Part shown: positions 42,166-50,167 of the stretch, in pieces
Position numbering within the stretch: the stretch's first letter is position 1
How the letters are laid out: every line of letters begins with the position of its first letter
Origin: Chitinispirillaceae bacterium
GTDB lineage: Bacteria > Fibrobacterota > Chitinivibrionia > Chitinivibrionales > Chitinispirillaceae
Length of the DNA: 57,162 bases
Assembly: GCA_016929415.1 (NCBI GenBank)
Contig: JAFGIW010000020.1
Location: 1 to 57,162 of the forward strand
Direction: 5' to 3'
Notes under the pieces: generated by a model
What the model saw: the letters and a program-made list of their open reading frames with translations, nothing else
Database searches by the model: none
What the model was told of the DNA's origin: nothing
Made by a program: the position numbers and the translations under genes

Positions 42166-43080
42166 TCAGACGCGCCCTTTTGTTAAAGCGATCAGATTGT
42201 GCGTCACCGAAGCGAAGCACTCCGCCGCCCGTGATTCTCCGCAATATTCGACCAGCGGCCGCATCGCCTTTATTGACTTACGCACATCGGGCGAGAACAC
42301 GATATACCCGATATAATATATATTGAGAGAAAGATACTTTTTTACCATTTCGGCGAACCGTTCTCCCACTTTCACGTCATCGGGATCTCTGACCATATTG
42401 AGTACAAGAAACGTGCGACGCTGCTGCAGCCACATCCGCATCTCTTTTACCGCCCGGGGAAATTTGCGTGCAAGCCCTTCGAGCATCTCCCCGATGGTGG
42501 CATACGCCTTGCCGCTTTGCGGATCGGAAAACCGTCTGATGCTGTTCCTGATCTCTCCGTCTCCGGGAAAAAGACGGACCAGTCCGCGGAGTATACCGTT
42601 TTTCAGGAAGCCGTAGGCGTTTTCGATAGAGGTAGGCAGGCCATCGGTAACAACGATACCGCATGGAAATGCCGCATAAAAATCGGCGACATGGTTGTCG
42701 CTTCCCGCCCCCAGATCAACCAGAATGAAATCCGCCTCCATTTTGGCGAGATTTCTGATGATCTTTTGTTTCTGGGCGAAATTAGGATTGGCAAGCTCCA
42801 GAATATCACTCGCGCCACTGATGAGCCAGCTGTTCTGTAATGTTACCGGTATGATGATTTCCTGTAGCGTTTTGTACTTTCCGGTTATATAGTCCTGCAA
42901 CCCCGTAAGCGGACGACGGACACCAAGACAGAGATGAAGGTTCGCGCCCCCCAGATCGGCATCGATAAAACCGACCGAATAATGGTTCCGGACCAGGAGC
43001 GCCCCGATATTGGCGGTGATCGTGCTCTTCCCGACACCGCCCTTCCCACCGCCGACTGAAATAATAACCGGATTATCCAT
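42166..43080 (-). CDS. MinD/FlhG-like P-loop ATPase
   Basis: 304 residues. The deviant Walker A is GGGKGGVGKSTITANI at the N-terminus. The switch regions are FIDADLGGANLHL and FILVDLGAGSDNHVAD. FlhG-like features include GLQDYITGKYKTLQEI and LVLNMVRDPDDVKVGE. Such ATPases position membrane structures (division site, flagella, secretion machinery). Within an export operon it could place or regulate the polysaccharide machine (inference). There is no evident C-terminal amphipathic membrane helix. It lies 32 bases downstream of the Wza-like gene. Confidence 0.85.
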   Translation of the reverse strand: MDNPVIISVGGGKGGVGKSTITANIGALLVRNHYSVGFIDADLGGANLHLCLGVRRPLTGLQDYITGKYKTLQEIIIPVTLQNSWLISGASDILELANPNFAQKQKIIRNLAKMEADFILVDLGAGSDNHVADFYAAFPCGIVVTDGLPTSIENAYGFLKNGILRGLVRLFPGDGEIRNSIRRFSDPQSGKAYATIGEMLEGLARKFPRAVKEMRMWLQQRRTFLVLNMVRDPDDVKVGERFAEMVKKYLSLNIYYIGYIVFSPDVRKSIKAMRPLVEYCGESRAAECFASVTHNLIALTKGRV

Positions 43081-43112
43081 CTGCAGGCGAGCCTATCATC
43101 AACAGGTGCAGA

Positions 43113-43742
43113 TCATTGTAACCGTGTCATCAATAGCACTATTTGCAGTGAAACATTGATTACGCTTAAAATAACACTGAGCAGAGCCCAGGGGACTTCA
43201 AACGAATCGGGAACGAACATCGTATCACCCGGATAAAGAATGTATTTTTTCGTGTCATATTTTGCCGTTCCCCACAGTTCCGCGGTGTTCACGGCAATAA
43301 TCGTTCCATCGCCCCTGATGATTTTTATCCCCTTTACCTTCGAGTTTTTCAACCCGCCGCACATCGCGATGACTTTCATCAGATCGATCGGTTCGTAAAT
43401 CTGGTATTCTCCCCCCCGTGAAACGGCGCCGATCACGTAAATTTTATTCGCATAATAGGCTTCGATCGAAACCGACACGACCGGGTTGTTGACATACGAG
43501 GAGAGCTTTCCCTGCATGATTTTTACCAGCTGTGCGCAGGTAAGCGTCGCGACATCCACTTCACCGATCACCGGATAATTGATACGCCCGTCCGGCCGGA
43601 TCTTGTGGCGCCCTGAAAACTCGGGGTGCTCGACCACGTTGACGGAAATGACATCGCCCGGCTGCAGAATATACTCTTCAACCTCGCCCATAACCTGCAG
43701 TGAAAACAGGCATATCGTCAAAAAGAGAAAAAAATACTTCAT
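43113..43742 (-). CDS. Polysaccharide export protein (Wza/SLBB family), small type
   Basis: 209 residues. The signal peptide MKYFFLFLTICLFSLQVMG has no lipobox cysteine. The polysaccharide-export domain (YILQPGDVISVNVVEHPEFS, DGRINYPVIGEVDV) is followed by one SLBB domain (KIYVIGAVSRGGEYQIYEP, MCGGLKNSKVKGIKII, YILYPGDTMFVPDSFE). It ends with a hydrophobic segment VPWALLSVILSVINVSLQIVLL split near residue 200, which is unusual for the Wza lipoprotein family and suggests membrane anchoring at the C-terminus. It is the first gene of the operon. A good promoter lies about 70 bases upstream. Confidence 0.88.
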   Translation of the reverse strand: MKYFFLFLTICLFSLQVMGEVEEYILQPGDVISVNVVEHPEFSGRHKIRPDGRINYPVIGEVDVATLTCAQLVKIMQGKLSSYVNNPVVSVSIEAYYANKIYVIGAVSRGGEYQIYEPIDLMKVIAMCGGLKNSKVKGIKIIRGDGTIIAVNTAELWGTAKYDTKKYILYPGDTMFVPDSFEVPWALLSVILSVINVSLQIVLLMTRLQ

Positions 43743-43818
43743 GTTCCCATAAATTCGCGAAACACTATCATTTCATGCCGGAAGAAATAACGGCCTGTTA
43801 TTATTTATCCAAAGAGTT

Positions 43819-43847
43819 ATCGTATCATATAATACTATAGATTTCAA
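43819..43847 (-). promoter_or_regulatory. Predicted promoter of the polysaccharide operon
   Basis: Reading leftward, TTGAAA (43842-43847), a 17-base AT-rich spacer and TACGAT (43819-43824) form a good sigma70-like promoter about 70 bases upstream of the Wza-like ATG. It sits in the 337-base gap 43743-44079, whose remainder contains no recognisable gene; a 66-codon minus-strand open frame there (43773-43973) would overlap this promoter and is not believed. Confidence 0.5.
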
Positions 43848-44079
43848 TCCTAACCATAACGGATGCATATAGCTATCGCCGACGGTTTCGATACTGATGA
43901 ACCACTCATCCGACCGGAAACGGGCCCGAATTCCCGTCACGCTGGAACCGACAAACTTGTGTAAAAACAGCAATAGCCCTCTAAACGGTTACTAAAACAT
44001 AATATAGCTCATCCCGCCTAATGATTCAACGGATTCTGCTTAACGGAACCTGATAAATGTGCACAGCTCCCGGCGGGAG

Positions 44080-45048
44080 TCAATAGGATGAGGCAGGTTC
44101 TTCCTGAAGCTCCTGGACCGGTAATGGCGGTACCGATGTCGATGGAGCGTTGGCGGGATCATCAGTAACCGGTGCGGTTGATTGCACCGGTTCGGTGCTT
44201 TGTGGAGGCATGGGAGGAAGTATCAAACGAGCCCGCGGCACAACCGGAGGCAGGGCCCTTTTTACTGCCGGAGTCGGCGAAACCGTCTTCATTTGACCGG
44301 GAGGCACCGAACCCTGGTGTGCACCTGTTTGTTGCATCGAATCGGAGGGAGGGGTTGTTATGGAAGCATTGAGAGCCGCCGATGTTCCCGTTACAGGCGC
44401 TGCACCGAGCCCCGCGGTCCCCGAGTCTGCCAAGGGATCGAGGTGAAGGGGTGACGGCTCCTCCACATTCTCCGCATCCATTATAGTGGGAGGAAACCGC
44501 ATTGAAAATTGACGCCACGGAGTATCGAGCGAAATGACGACCGCGGTTTGGAGTTTAACCATAAGCGTCGTTACCGCTGAAAAAACCGCCACTACTCCGA
44601 AAAGGACCCACAGGTTCACGGCGATTTTATTTCGAAACACTACATGAGGAAACCGTCGCTGCCGGTGCCAGCGTGCCTTTTTAATGTCCGACCCCATGCG
44701 TAAAAGTTCCCTGCTGCAAAGGCTGAGAAACGCCCCCGTCTCGGTCGCGATTTTTTTATCGGGAGCACTTTCCGGCTTGTCGTCCTGCGGAGCCCCTGAA
44801 AACATGGTGCAGTGTTCTTCGAACCAGGCGTCGAAGCGGGCCGGGGCAACATGCTGAAGGTTTTCGAGCAGTTCCATCGCATCGGCGAGGATCCTCGTCT
44901 GGGCATCCTGATGCGTTGCCCCGTTGCTTCTTTCTTTCAGGTAACGTGCCCTGAAATAAGGGGTACCGAGTAAAAAGAAGGCGTGGGGATCACCCTGCAG
45001 CGCCAACTGTTTGAGGAGTTCTTCATGGTTCTCGATTTTTTTTTTCAT
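44080..45048 (-). CDS. Single-pass membrane protein with Pro-rich C-terminus
   Basis: 322 residues. The helical N-terminal half (ENHEELLKQLALQGDPHAFF, AMELLENLQHVAPARFDAWF) is cytoplasmic. A transmembrane helix lies about 144-164 (IAVNLWVLFGVVAVFSAVTT). The remaining 155 residues are Pro/Thr/Ala-rich and probably extended in the periplasm. The layout resembles anti-sigma factors or TonB-like spacers, but no zinc-finger or TonB motif is present, so the family is not recognised. It is the nearest gene upstream of the polysaccharide operon, on the same strand but separated by 337 bases and a promoter, and divergent from ribD. Confidence 0.6.
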   Translation of the reverse strand: MKKKIENHEELLKQLALQGDPHAFFLLGTPYFRARYLKERSNGATHQDAQTRILADAMELLENLQHVAPARFDAWFEEHCTMFSGAPQDDKPESAPDKKIATETGAFLSLCSRELLRMGSDIKKARWHRQRRFPHVVFRNKIAVNLWVLFGVVAVFSAVTTLMVKLQTAVVISLDTPWRQFSMRFPPTIMDAENVEEPSPLHLDPLADSGTAGLGAAPVTGTSAALNASITTPPSDSMQQTGAHQGSVPPGQMKTVSPTPAVKRALPPVVPRARLILPPMPPQSTEPVQSTAPVTDDPANAPSTSVPPLPVQELQEEPASSY

Positions 45049-45205
45049 GACAACCTGAAATTCTTTGATAAGCTGTTTCCCTGACCGTAAGTGTATACCC
45101 GGTCCGCTGGATACCCCGGCATTTATATGGTATTTTATGAAAGTATACTATTTACCATCAAATAACGAAAGCGGCCTGAACATCGAAACAATAGATCGCT
45201 CTGTC

Positions 45206-46312
45206 ATGGAGAAATTCAATTCCGATGATTATCGATACATGCACCTTGCACTCGATGATGCCCGCAGTGCAAAAGGAAGGACCACACCCAATCCGGCGGT
45301 CGGGGCGGTTGTTGTAGTGAAAAACCGCATTGTCGGCAGAGGAGCGACCGCCGAGTGGGGCGGGCCACATGCCGAAAAATGTGCGCTTAAGGAAGCCGGC
45401 GCCCGCGCACGCGGGGCAACCATGTACGTAACCCTCGAACCCTGCCCTCACTTTGGAAAAACACCGCCCTGTACTGATGCCATCATCGCCGCGGGGATCA
45501 AACGGGTGGTGGTTGCAGTGCGCGACCCCAATCCGCTCGTCGCAGGAAAAGGCATCAGTCAGCTGCGTCGCCATGGAATCGTCGTTTCCACCGGCCTGTT
45601 GAGAAATGAGGCTGCTGCCGTCAACGAAGATTTCTTCTGGGCAATTACCCGGCAAAGGGCGTATATCACCCTTAAACTGGCGCTCACGCTCGACGGACGC
45701 ATTGCCGACTCAACGGGCGCCTCGAAATGGATTACCGCGCCGGCGCTGCGGCGCATCGTTCACGACCTTCGCCGGACGCACGCGGCGGTTGCCGTGGGCA
45801 GCGGGACCCTCGCGGCGGATGATCCGCGGCTTACCGTTCGCTGCGGAAGAAAAGCGAACCCGGCCAGGATCGTTTTTTCGTCGGTTGAGGCGGTCCCGCC
45901 TCAAAGTTACTTTTATCAGCATGCCTGGGAAACACGCAGTATCGCCGTCATACGGCAAAAGACGGAGCGCCGGATTACCACCGACACTGCATCGGGAATC
46001 GAATTCTGGTACACCGGAAGCGACGATCCGGCTCTCAGCATGGCGGCTTTCACCGAAATTGCATTTTCACAGAACATCACCAGCGTTCTCGTCGAAGGAG
46101 GGCAGAAAATCGCTTCGGTGCTGCTCGAAGCGGGACTTGTCAACCGCATATACCTCTTTTACGGGAACCGGATTCTCGGGAATGGAACCGACGGTATTCT
46201 GACAACGAGCGGATTCCCGGTCGCCAATTGCATCACGCTCAGGGAGAGGGAAACCCGCCTTGCGGGAGATGATTTTTATATAACGGGGATTCCGGTGTTC
46301 CCGGCACGGTGA
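45206..46312 (+). CDS. ribD: Bifunctional diaminohydroxyphosphoribosylaminopyrimidine deaminase / reductase
   Basis: 368 residues from the ATG at 45206, which gives the usual distance to YMHLALDDARSAKGRTTPNP; in-frame ATGs at 45065 and 45137 are possible but none has a good ribosome site. The deaminase zinc site is HAEKCAL and PCPHFGKTPPC. The reductase half has LALTLDGRIADSTGASKWIT and VLVEGGQKIASVLL. Two steps of riboflavin synthesis. No other rib gene or FMN-riboswitch-like leader was seen nearby. Confidence 0.93.
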   Translation: MEKFNSDDYRYMHLALDDARSAKGRTTPNPAVGAVVVVKNRIVGRGATAEWGGPHAEKCALKEAGARARGATMYVTLEPCPHFGKTPPCTDAIIAAGIKRVVVAVRDPNPLVAGKGISQLRRHGIVVSTGLLRNEAAAVNEDFFWAITRQRAYITLKLALTLDGRIADSTGASKWITAPALRRIVHDLRRTHAAVAVGSGTLAADDPRLTVRCGRKANPARIVFSSVEAVPPQSYFYQHAWETRSIAVIRQKTERRITTDTASGIEFWYTGSDDPALSMAAFTEIAFSQNITSVLVEGGQKIASVLLEAGLVNRIYLFYGNRILGNGTDGILTTSGFPVANCITLRERETRLAGDDFYITGIPVFPAR

Positions 46313-46434
46313 GAAGCCTGACAGGAAATGAAATCGAATGCATGATGTGAAGGGGTGTGTTCCCTCTTTTGAGTTATGGACTGTGGGCAAATGATTGAGG
46401 GGATAATTGAAGATTTCTTTTAATGCTGTTTTGC

Positions 46435-46634
46435 TGACCTCACCCCCTTTCCCCCTCTCCTATCGGCGATGGGGAAATGAAATCGTTTTTCTTTCCCTTT
46501 TCTGATAGGAGCGGGATGCCAGGGGTGAGGTCAACCTGCCCCGGGCGTGCCCCCCATCGGATGTAGCATGTCCGCCACTTCAGGTGCCCGGGGGACACGC
46601 CTGCCTGCGCGAAGCCGCTTCGGCGAAGGCGGGC
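46435..46634. repeat. Block of three consecutive inverted repeats
   Basis: Within the 533-base gap between ribD and the EndoQ-UvrD gene. First: 12-base perfect arms TGACCTCACCCC (46435-46446) and its complement (46522-46533), with nested 8-base arms CTCCTATC (46457-46464) and GATAGGAG (46504-46511). Second: GGCGTGCCCCCC (46544-46555) against GGGGGACACGCC (46590-46601), one mismatch. Third: an imperfect palindrome 46599-46634 centred on GAAGCCGCTTC. No open frame of substance. It looks like a small non-autonomous element or a cluster of intergenic repeats. The rest of the gap shows nothing. Confidence 0.6.
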
Positions 46635-46845
46635 GGAACAGAGGCCTTTAGCCCCAAAAACCATACTACTTACTTATCGAAACTCCCGGCCATAAAACCT
46701 ATAATGATTGCTGCGGTTGCCATGTTCATCTTCCGATAGTGGGTCTCCGTCCCCAATACTATTTTTCTCCTCCGGGATGGTTGTGTACCGTTCCGCGATA
46801 ATTTGTGCTTTTCAACGGACCCTTTAACCGGGACCTCTTCTAACC

Positions 46846-49800
46846 ATGGAATTCATTGCCGACCTGCACATACACTCCCGTTTCTCCCGCGCCACCAGCA
46901 GGGATTGTTGCCCCGAAAAACTCGATCTCTGGGCGCGGCGCAAGGGTGTTAACCTTCTCGGTACGGGAGATTTCACCCATCGGGCATGGCGCGCGGAACT
47001 AGAGGGAAAACTTTCTCCGGCAGGGAATGGATTCTACACACTTAAATCACAATTCCGGGAGAACGACGATTTCCCCGATGCAGAAGTGCAGTTCGTTTTG
47101 TCAGGCGAGATCAGTTCCATTTACAAAAAAAACGGCCGCACGCGGAAGGTGCATAATGTCATCCTCCTCCCGAGCCTCGACGCGGCAGAAAAGCTCTCGA
47201 TCAGGCTCGAAACGGTCGGCAATCTCCACTCCGACGGAAGGCCGATCCTCGGGCTCGACAGCAAGACGCTGCTCGACATGACGCTCTCCGTCTGCCCTGA
47301 GGCGATTTTCATCCCGGCGCACATCTGGACTCCGCACTTCTCGGTGCTCGGGGCCAATTCCGGATTCGATTCCATCGATGAGTGTTTCGAAGATCTGACC
47401 GGGTCGATTTATGCGGTCGAAACAGGGCTCTCTTCGGACCCTTTCATGAACTGGCGGCTCTCGGCGCTCGACCGCTTCGCGCTCGTCTCCAACTCCGACG
47501 CCCATTCCCCGCCGAATCTTGCGCGTGAAGCGAATGTGTTCGATACCGACAGCACATACGATGCGCTTTATGCCGCACTGAAGAACAACGACCGGAAGGC
47601 TTTCCTGGGGACCATCGAGTTCTTCCCGGAAGAGGGCAAGTATCACTTCGACGGTCATCGTTCCTGCAACATCCAGTGGGAACCGTCTAAAACCATCGCG
47701 GCAAATGGTCTCTGTCCGGTCTGCGGCAGGAAACTCACCGTAGGTGTGCTGCACCGGGTCGAGGAACTCGCCGACCGTCCGGAGGGCTTTACACCGAAGC
47801 GCAGCCGCGGCTTTGTCCGCATGACAACGCTTCCGCACATCATCGCCGCCAGTTTCGGCTGCGGCGCGGCAAGCAGACGGGTTACCGCGTGCTACGACGT
47901 GATGCTCGGAAAACTCGGTCCGGAGCTTTCGATACTGCGCACCGTGGCGCTTGACGATATAAAATCCGCTGCGGGTGCGCTCATTGCCGAAGGGGTGCGG
48001 CGGGTCCGCGAAGGGGATCTGTATATATCCCCAGGCTACGACGGGGAATACGGGGTCATCGAGATATTTTCGGATGCCGAACGGAGAGAGTTTCTGGGGC
48101 AGGCGGCGCTGTTTGAAACCGCTTCGGTCACAAAACGGGGGACCCGACGGAAACAGACAATAAAAAAAAAGCCCGCGCTGCACAAAGCGGCGGCAACACC
48201 CGAAACAACCGAAGCGATAACTCACGCTCTCAACGAGCCGCAACTGCGCGCCGTCACCGCCGGTAACGGCGCCGTCATGGTCATTGCCGGTCCGGGCACC
48301 GGGAAAACGCGCACGCTGGTCAGCCGCATCACGTATCTGATCGCTGAACGCCATATCAATCCCGCAACGATCACCGCCGTGACCTTTACCAACAAAGCTG
48401 CGGCTGAAATGCGGGAGCGGCTGCGGCATCTCCTTTCCGCCGATGCGGTCCGCCTGCTCACCACCGGCACATTTCACTCCATCTGCCTCACCCTGCTGCG
48501 GGATCAGGCGCCGTCGGAGCCGCCGCCCGTCATCGTTGACGAGGCTGCCGCGAGGGCGATTGTCCGCGAGTTGCTTAATGAATGCCCGTCGTCGTACACG
48601 GCGTCGCGGTTCCTGCGCGATGTCTCCCTCGCCAAATCGTTCATGCGTCCTGTCAGTCAATTGCTCGACGGAAAAGCCTTCATGCTGTACGAAGCGTATC
48701 GGCAAAAACTCGACGCGTACGGCACACTCGATTTCGACGACCTGCTGCTGCGGGCCCTTGATTTGACGGACCGGCCCGGCATCTCCCCGGCGCTCACCGG
48801 CCGCTTCAGCCATCTTCTGGTCGATGAATTCCAGGACATCAACGAAGTCCAGTACGCACTCGTAAAGCGATGGAGCCGCTTAACCGGCACTCTCTTCGTC
48901 ATCGGCGACCCGCACCAGGCGATTTACGGTTTTCGCGGCGCCTCGCCGCGGTTCTTCGGGGAGTTCCGGCGCGATTTTCCGGAAGCAACGGAGATTGCCC
49001 TCACGCAGAATTACCGTTCGCCGGTTGCGATCGTCGAGTCGGCGAAGTCGGTCATTGCGCAGTCGCCCGCTGCGGCGACGCACCCGGCGCTGTTTAACGC
49101 GACGTTCGAAAGCGATTGCCCCATCCGGCTTGTCACTGCGCGGAACGAGTTCTCCGAGGCGGTGTTCATCGCCAAAGAGATCAACCGCATCGTGGGCGGC
49201 GTGGACATGATCGACGCGCACCGTTTCAGCGGTCGTAAAGACGACGATGGCGTAACACGCGGTTTTTCGGACATCGTCGTCCTCTACCGCACCCACCGCC
49301 AGGCGGAGGTTCTCGAACGCTGCCTCATTCAGGAGGGAATCGCCTTCCGCGTTGCCGGACGCGATAAATCACTCTCCGAACCGCCGGTCGCGGGCATGCT
49401 GTCAATTATCAAGTTTGTCCTGAATCCCGGCGACGTTTTCTCACTCACGGCGGCACTGCGGTATTGCGGGGAATCGGTCGATTATGCGACAAAGTATGCC
49501 GCGGGCGACCGCACAATTGACAGGCTGTCGGGCCTGATGGGAGAGAGCCGCCTGGCAATCGACCCTCCCGGGAAATTTGTCGCGTCGGTCGGTACGCTCC
49601 GCAGTAATATCGGAAAGCAATCTCCCCGGGAAACCATTGCCGCGCTGGGTGAACTCCTCGGTACGGCGGACAACGAACCGGTCCGCCGTCTCCTGCACAT
49701 CGCCGAACTGCACGACGATCCGCGCTCTTTTCTGCACACCGTCACGCTCGGCGGCGAGGCGGACATCCTACGCAACGGCAGGGGTCGCCCGCACGGCGAT

Positions 49801-50121
49801 GCGGTGCTCCTCTGCACGCTCCACGCGGCAAAGGGGCTCGAGTTCCCGGTGGTCTTCATTTGCGGCGTCAATGACGGCCTGCTCCCGCTTCGGAATGCAG
49901 AAGGCGAAACCGCCGATATCGATGAGGAACGGCGACTGTTCTATGTGGGAATCACCCGGGCCAGGGAGGAGCTGATTCTCACCGCCGCAGACCGGCGATC
50001 CGTGTTCGGGGAGGTCGGACAATGCGGAAAGTCGATGTTCGTGAGTGATATGGACCAACGGTATATCGTACAGGAGATCTATCGGCCGGAGCCGGTGGTG
50101 GAGCAGATGAGTCTTTTATGA
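46846..50121 (+). CDS. Endonuclease Q (PHP) fused to UvrD/PcrA-type helicase
   Basis: 1091 residues. The N-terminal 400 residues are an EndoQ-like PHP nuclease (TIGR00375 type): ADLHIHSRFSRATS, GTGDFTHRAW, IPAHIWTPHFS, SNSDAHSPPNL, and a zinc site with C274, C290 and C293 (CPVCGRKLTVGVLHRVEELA). Family knowledge: EndoQ nicks DNA 5' of deaminated bases. From about residue 460 comes a complete superfamily-1 helicase: Q motif NEPQLRAVT, Walker A GPGTGKT (about 482), motif II VDEFQDIN, GDPHQAIYGFRG, LTQNYRS, TLHAAKGLEFPVVF and YVGITRAREEL. A basic linker (about 426-445) joins them. This suggests nicking and unwinding in one polypeptide. Confidence 0.88.
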   Translation: MEFIADLHIHSRFSRATSRDCCPEKLDLWARRKGVNLLGTGDFTHRAWRAELEGKLSPAGNGFYTLKSQFRENDDFPDAEVQFVLSGEISSIYKKNGRTRKVHNVILLPSLDAAEKLSIRLETVGNLHSDGRPILGLDSKTLLDMTLSVCPEAIFIPAHIWTPHFSVLGANSGFDSIDECFEDLTGSIYAVETGLSSDPFMNWRLSALDRFALVSNSDAHSPPNLAREANVFDTDSTYDALYAALKNNDRKAFLGTIEFFPEEGKYHFDGHRSCNIQWEPSKTIAANGLCPVCGRKLTVGVLHRVEELADRPEGFTPKRSRGFVRMTTLPHIIAASFGCGAASRRVTACYDVMLGKLGPELSILRTVALDDIKSAAGALIAEGVRRVREGDLYISPGYDGEYGVIEIFSDAERREFLGQAALFETASVTKRGTRRKQTIKKKPALHKAAATPETTEAITHALNEPQLRAVTAGNGAVMVIAGPGTGKTRTLVSRITYLIAERHINPATITAVTFTNKAAAEMRERLRHLLSADAVRLLTTGTFHSICLTLLRDQAPSEPPPVIVDEAAARAIVRELLNECPSSYTASRFLRDVSLAKSFMRPVSQLLDGKAFMLYEAYRQKLDAYGTLDFDDLLLRALDLTDRPGISPALTGRFSHLLVDEFQDINEVQYALVKRWSRLTGTLFVIGDPHQAIYGFRGASPRFFGEFRRDFPEATEIALTQNYRSPVAIVESAKSVIAQSPAAATHPALFNATFESDCPIRLVTARNEFSEAVFIAKEINRIVGGVDMIDAHRFSGRKDDDGVTRGFSDIVVLYRTHRQAEVLERCLIQEGIAFRVAGRDKSLSEPPVAGMLSIIKFVLNPGDVFSLTAALRYCGESVDYATKYAAGDRTIDRLSGLMGESRLAIDPPGKFVASVGTLRSNIGKQSPRETIAALGELLGTADNEPVRRLLHIAELHDDPRSFLHTVTLGGEADILRNGRGRPHGDAVLLCTLHAAKGLEFPVVFICGVNDGLLPLRNAEGETADIDEERRLFYVGITRAREELILTAADRRSVFGEVGQCGKSMFVSDMDQRYIVQEIYRPEPVVEQMSLL

Positions 50122-50167
50122 ATAGCCTGACCACCCCGTCCGTTCCATTGTACGGAGGCAGCTTCAA

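Noticed and set aside
43773..43973. 66-codon minus-strand frame upstream of the Wza-like gene
   Set aside because: It overlaps the best promoter candidate of the operon and has no family features.
45049..45205. Possible FMN riboswitch ahead of ribD
   Set aside because: The leader lacks the conserved FMN-aptamer blocks and is too short for the full element.
47101..48813. Long open frame (570 codons) on the minus strand inside the EndoQ-UvrD gene
   Set aside because: It is antisense to a fully motif-bearing nuclease-helicase; its product is arginine-rich with no domain, as expected from GC-rich codon shadowing.
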